Shown here: positions 4,629 to 6,532 of the stretch, one piece after another
How the letters are laid out: every line of letters starts with the position of its first letter
Position numbering within the stretch: position 1 is the stretch's first letter
Assembly (NCBI GenBank): GCA_049516595.1
Contig: JBEKSY010000062.1
Span: 1-6,532, forward strand
From: JBEKHT01 sp049516595
GTDB taxonomy: Bacteria > Chloroflexota > Anaerolineae > Anaerolineales > RBG-16-64-43
Reading direction: 5' to 3'
DNA length: 6,532 nt
The notes under the pieces: generated by a model
Databases searched by the model: none
The model's input: the letters and a program-made list of their open reading frames with translations, nothing else
What the model was told of the DNA's origin: nothing
Position numbers and translations under genes: made by a program

Positions 4629-5510
4629 TTATCTGCCTGCCATGCTCAGCCAGAACCCCGGCACCCAGAAACCGCCGATGTGGAAGACAGCACTCACCAC
4701 GATGCCCCCCAGGAGCATTAGAACGCCAAAGGCGACCAGGGCATAGTCTTGCCAATGGAACTTCAATTGATATAGCCAGGTTCGCCGGCGCTGGCCAAAG
4801 CAGCGCAAGTCCATGGCGTCAGCCACATCCTCGCCCATCAGGATAGAGTTCATGGTGACGGGCACGATGAGCGGCGCAACATTCAGGATCTGCCGGATAA
4901 TCCCCCCCTGCAGGCGTTCCACCTCGTAACCCCGCGCCCGTTGGGCATCGACGGTCGTCTCGAACTCGCGTGCCAGAGTCGGTACATAGCGGAAAGCCAA
5001 TTCCATCGAGTAGGCGAATCCGTCCGGCAAACCGAGGCCGCGAAAGGTCACCCCGTAGAGACGGGGGTCCATCGTGAAGGGGATGACCAGGAAAACCGCC
5101 GAGATCCCACCGATGCGAAGAATCTGGCAAATTGCGAACCACAGCCGTTCATAGGTCAGGCCGAGATGCCAAAGGCCCAGCCGGAATGGCAGTTGCAGAC
5201 CGCCCGGCCAGACCAAGTTCCCGCCGGGCGGGACGACTCCTCCTGCGCCACCTCCCGTGATGATCGTATTCACCACGATCATCACGAACAGCAGCACCCC
5301 GACCAGCATCCACCCACGCCGGGCGTCGCGCCAGGGGGCTCCGCCGGAAAAATACCAGGCCAAGCCCAGGACGAAGAAAAAGAGCAAGAAGCGTGCGTCC
5401 CAGAAGATGGTGGCAGCGAATAAGAAGGCCAGGGAGAAGATCCAGCGGGCCCGCGGGTCAAAGCGGGACATCAAAGTGTTGCGGGGGTGATAGCGCCAAG
5501 TGACAAGCAT
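4629..5510 (-). CDS. ecfT: Energy-coupling factor transporter transmembrane (T) component
   Basis: The 293-residue coupling subunit of an ECF importer. It sits in the membrane and links ATP hydrolysis by EcfA to toppling of the substrate-binding S component. The start YHPRNTLMSRFDPRARW (7-23) matches the family opening 'y.pg.s.lhrlDPRtKl'. This supports ATG 5510 over the internal ATG of residue 14, although neither has a clear Shine-Dalgarno sequence. Membrane segments are at about 24-54, 68-85, 122-147, 206-220 and 255-276. The first coupling motif is present as AQRARGYEVE, with Ala-Arg-Gly at 192-194. The second, usually Ala-Arg-Gly-like 'aRGFG', is here MDLRCFG (233-239), so Cys replaces Gly. 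The segment GGGAGGVVPPGGNLV (86-100) is an unusual Gly/Pro-rich periplasmic loop. It follows EcfS by 56 nt in the same operon. Confidence 0.92.
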   Translation of the reverse strand: MLVTWRYHPRNTLMSRFDPRARWIFSLAFLFAATIFWDARFLLFFFVLGLAWYFSGGAPWRDARRGWMLVGVLLFVMIVVNTIITGGGAGGVVPPGGNLVWPGGLQLPFRLGLWHLGLTYERLWFAICQILRIGGISAVFLVIPFTMDPRLYGVTFRGLGLPDGFAYSMELAFRYVPTLAREFETTVDAQRARGYEVERLQGGIIRQILNVAPLIVPVTMNSILMGEDVADAMDLRCFGQRRRTWLYQLKFHWQDYALVAFGVLMLLGGIVVSAVFHIGGFWVPGFWLSMAGR

Positions 5511-5522
5511 TGAGGATCACGA

Positions 5523-5549
5523 GGGGGCGACAGGGCCTCTGTCGCCCCC
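5523..5549 (-). promoter_or_regulatory. Intercistronic hairpin between EcfS and EcfT genes
   Basis: GGGGGCGACAG (5523-5533) and CTGTCGCCCCC (5539-5549) form a perfect 11-bp inverted repeat with a 5-nt loop. It fills most of the 56-nt gap between the S-component stop and the T-component start. No T run follows on either strand, so it is not a standard intrinsic terminator. It ends 12 nt before the EcfT start codon. Stabilising the upstream mRNA or setting the S to T ratio are plausible roles, both inferred. Confidence 0.6.
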
Positions 5550-5566
5550 GGGCGTTTCATTTCCTG

Positions 5567-6115
5567 CTACCGTCCGGACCGCTTGACGATAGCGTCGTAA
5601 GCAACCATCAGGATCGGAACCAGGATCAGTCCATTAATAAGGTTGGGTATGACGGCCGGCAGGAAATTGCCAAAGATGACGGTGTGGATGTCCGCGCCGG
5701 AGACCCACATCTCAGAAACCGAGGCAAGCGCCATGCCGACCAGGACGCCGATGATGACGAACAACTCGGCCTTCAGGATGGATCTCGATCCTCGATAGGA
5801 GATGATCGAGAGCGCGATCAGGCCCGGAAGGAGCCCCATCAGGCCGTTGCCCAGGTCCCACCAGAACCAGAAGCCGTAGCCAGAAACCAGGTCGCTGATG
5901 ATGTTGCCGATGAAACCCGCGACGAAGCCGACAATCGGGCCAAAAGCCACCCCGAAGAACATCGGGATGGCGACGGCCGGGCGGAAGGACACATTTCCGG
6001 CGGATGGAATCTGCAGGAAGTTGGTCGCCGTGGCCAGCACCGCGTACAGCGCCGCCCCGATCGCCGCGTACACGACCTCCCGCGTCCCGAACTTCCAAAG
6101 CGACTTCTTTTCCAT
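5567..6115 (-). CDS. ECF transporter substrate-binding (S) component
   Basis: The 182-residue membrane S component, which binds the vitamin, metal or related micronutrient. It has six hydrophobic segments, at about residues 14-34, 47-72, 88-107, 117-137, 146-160 and 160-175. The N-terminal REVVYAAIGAALYAVL contains the AxxxA pattern (Ala-Ala and Ala spaced on one face of helix 1) by which S components dock on EcfT. PSAGNVSFRPAVAIPMFFG (37-55) and GFIGNIISDLVSGYGFWFWW (67-86) resemble the ECF riboflavin-transporter-like group. NVSFRPAV and the aromatic YGFWFWWDLGNG probably line the binding pocket. The substrate cannot be assigned, as no riboswitch or biosynthetic neighbour is seen. AGGAGG four bases before ATG is a strong ribosome binding site. 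Placement between EcfA and EcfT indicates a dedicated (group I) transporter. Confidence 0.88.
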   Translation of the reverse strand: MEKKSLWKFGTREVVYAAIGAALYAVLATATNFLQIPSAGNVSFRPAVAIPMFFGVAFGPIVGFVAGFIGNIISDLVSGYGFWFWWDLGNGLMGLLPGLIALSIISYRGSRSILKAELFVIIGVLVGMALASVSEMWVSGADIHTVIFGNFLPAVIPNLINGLILVPILMVAYDAIVKRSGR

Positions 6116-6119
6116 GTCT

Positions 6120-6125
6120 CCTCCT
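6120..6125 (-). promoter_or_regulatory. Strong ribosome binding site of the EcfS gene
   Basis: On the minus strand AGGAGG, within GAGGAGGAGAC, lies directly before ATG 6115. It fixes the start at MEKKSLWKFG. The EcfT gene has nothing comparable, which suggests more S component than T component is made. Confidence 0.75.
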
Positions 6126-6154
6126 CAAGTTGGATTGAGCGAGAGCCGTTCTCC

Positions 6155-6172
6155 GCGCCGCACACGCGGCGC
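6155..6172 (-). promoter_or_regulatory. Intercistronic hairpin between EcfA and EcfS genes
   Basis: GCGCCGC (6155-6161) and GCGGCGC (6166-6172) form a perfect 7-bp stem with a 4-nt loop (ACAC on the plus strand), seven bases beyond the EcfA stop. No T run follows on the minus strand. A weak terminator or an mRNA-stability element are both possible; the EcfS gene with its own strong ribosome binding site begins 39 nt further on. Confidence 0.5.
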
Positions 6173-6179
6173 ACTTAAG

Positions 6180-6532
6180 TTAACTCACAATGTGAGCGAG
6201 AGTTTCGGCCCGGTAGAACCTGCCGGTCCTTGGAAGCAGCTCCAGGTTCACATGCAGGAGCGAAGTCGGCAGAACGCGGCAGCCTTCCAGGAGAGCCTCC
6301 TTGCGCAGCACCTCCTGCGGAGCCCCGTCCGCCACAATCTCGCCGCTGTAAAGCAGCAGGATGCGCGTGGCAAAGATCACCGCCAGGTCCACATCGTGCG
6401 TGATGAAGATAACCGCATCGAAACCCGGCATCTGCAGGATAGAGTCCATGAAGGCCATGTAATTCCAGTAATCCTGGCCGGCCGTGGGCTCATCCATCAT
6501 CAGGATCCGCGAGCGCATCGCCAGCACGGCCG
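6180..6532 (-). CDS. ECF/ABC transporter ATPase, C-terminal part (5' end outside window)
   Basis: The last 116 residues of an ATP-binding subunit, open at the right edge. The GTG at 6527 is an internal valine codon, not a start. Visible motifs are the Walker B strand ILMMDE (residues 9-14 of the fragment) with its catalytic glutamate, PTAGQD as the D-loop, and ITHD with the switch histidine (45). LLLYSGEIVADGAPQEVL (about 53-70) is the typical closing segment of ABC ATPases. Walker A, Q-loop and the LSGGQ signature lie outside. The tail after that, about 45 residues, follows the pattern of ECF A subunits that end with a regulatory extension (TSLLHVNLELLPRTGRFY). Being first in the operon with EcfS and EcfT behind it makes EcfA the natural reading. 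A double-ATPase fusion, common in such operons, cannot be excluded. Confidence 0.88.
   Translation of the reverse strand, partial: AVLAMRSRILMMDEPTAGQDYWNYMAFMDSILQMPGFDAVIFITHDVDLAVIFATRILLLYSGEIVADGAPQEVLRKEALLEGCRVLPTSLLHVNLELLPRTGRFYRAETLAHIVS

Noticed and set aside
6184..6196. CTCACAATGTGAG inverted repeat as an operator
   Set aside because: It lies within the last codons of the ATPase gene, far from any promoter, and is short enough to arise by chance.
1..6532. CRISPR array, toxin-antitoxin pair, phage genes or complete insertion sequence
   Set aside because: No regularly spaced repeats, no small paired genes with such motifs, and no transposase or integrase sequence were found on either strand.

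Overview
The window is GC-rich bacterial (possibly archaeal) DNA. It falls into two halves whose genes point toward each other, with the strand switch near 3.1-3.2 kb. No rRNA or phylogenetic marker is present. The ECF module, the NifX/NifB-like small protein, the DUF169 protein and the B12/radical-SAM style fragment suggest an environmental, probably anaerobic lineage such as Chloroflexota or a neighbour. That assignment is an impression only.

Plus strand, 1-3.1 kb. The 3' end of an ABC-2 type permease (1-596) is followed directly by a decayed radical SAM gene fragment (about 601-960) with three in-frame stops. A 98-bp sequence (961-1058) abuts the fragment and returns at 3084-3181 with about 88% identity. 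About 700 nt without a convincing protein gene follow. They hold a very GC-rich foldable stretch ending in a good Rho-independent terminator (1277-1317), a degenerate tRNA-like 3' half (about 1382-1424), and a three-way-junction-like leader with further hairpins (1559-1709). Next come a NifX/NifB-family cofactor-binding protein (1756-2157, GTG start with a strong ribosome binding site) and a DUF169 gene (2325-3099). The DUF169 frame is complete except for a one-base shift at a run of ten A.

Minus strand, 3.2-6.5 kb. In transcription order, the right side is an energy-coupling factor (ECF) vitamin/metal uptake operon: the C-terminal part of the ATPase EcfA (runs off the window), the S component EcfS, then the transmembrane T component EcfT, ending at a probable terminator near 4564-4589. 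Each intercistronic gap carries a perfect GC-rich hairpin. A membrane-anchored class I SAM-dependent methyltransferase (3584-4327) and a frameshifted small membrane protein gene (about 3187-3540) follow on the same strand.

Functionally, the ECF genes form one importer: EcfA hydrolyses ATP, EcfT couples, EcfS binds a substrate that cannot be named from sequence alone. The NifX-like and DUF169 genes may be co-transcribed. The middle of the window (0.6-3.5 kb) shows repeated signs of decay or rearrangement: nonsense codons, two single-base frameshifts, and a duplicated element sitting at the edges of broken genes. I see no defence system, CRISPR array or complete transposon. The most unusual items are the A10 frameshift in DUF169, the duplicated 98-bp element, and the structured non-coding block before the NifX-like gene.
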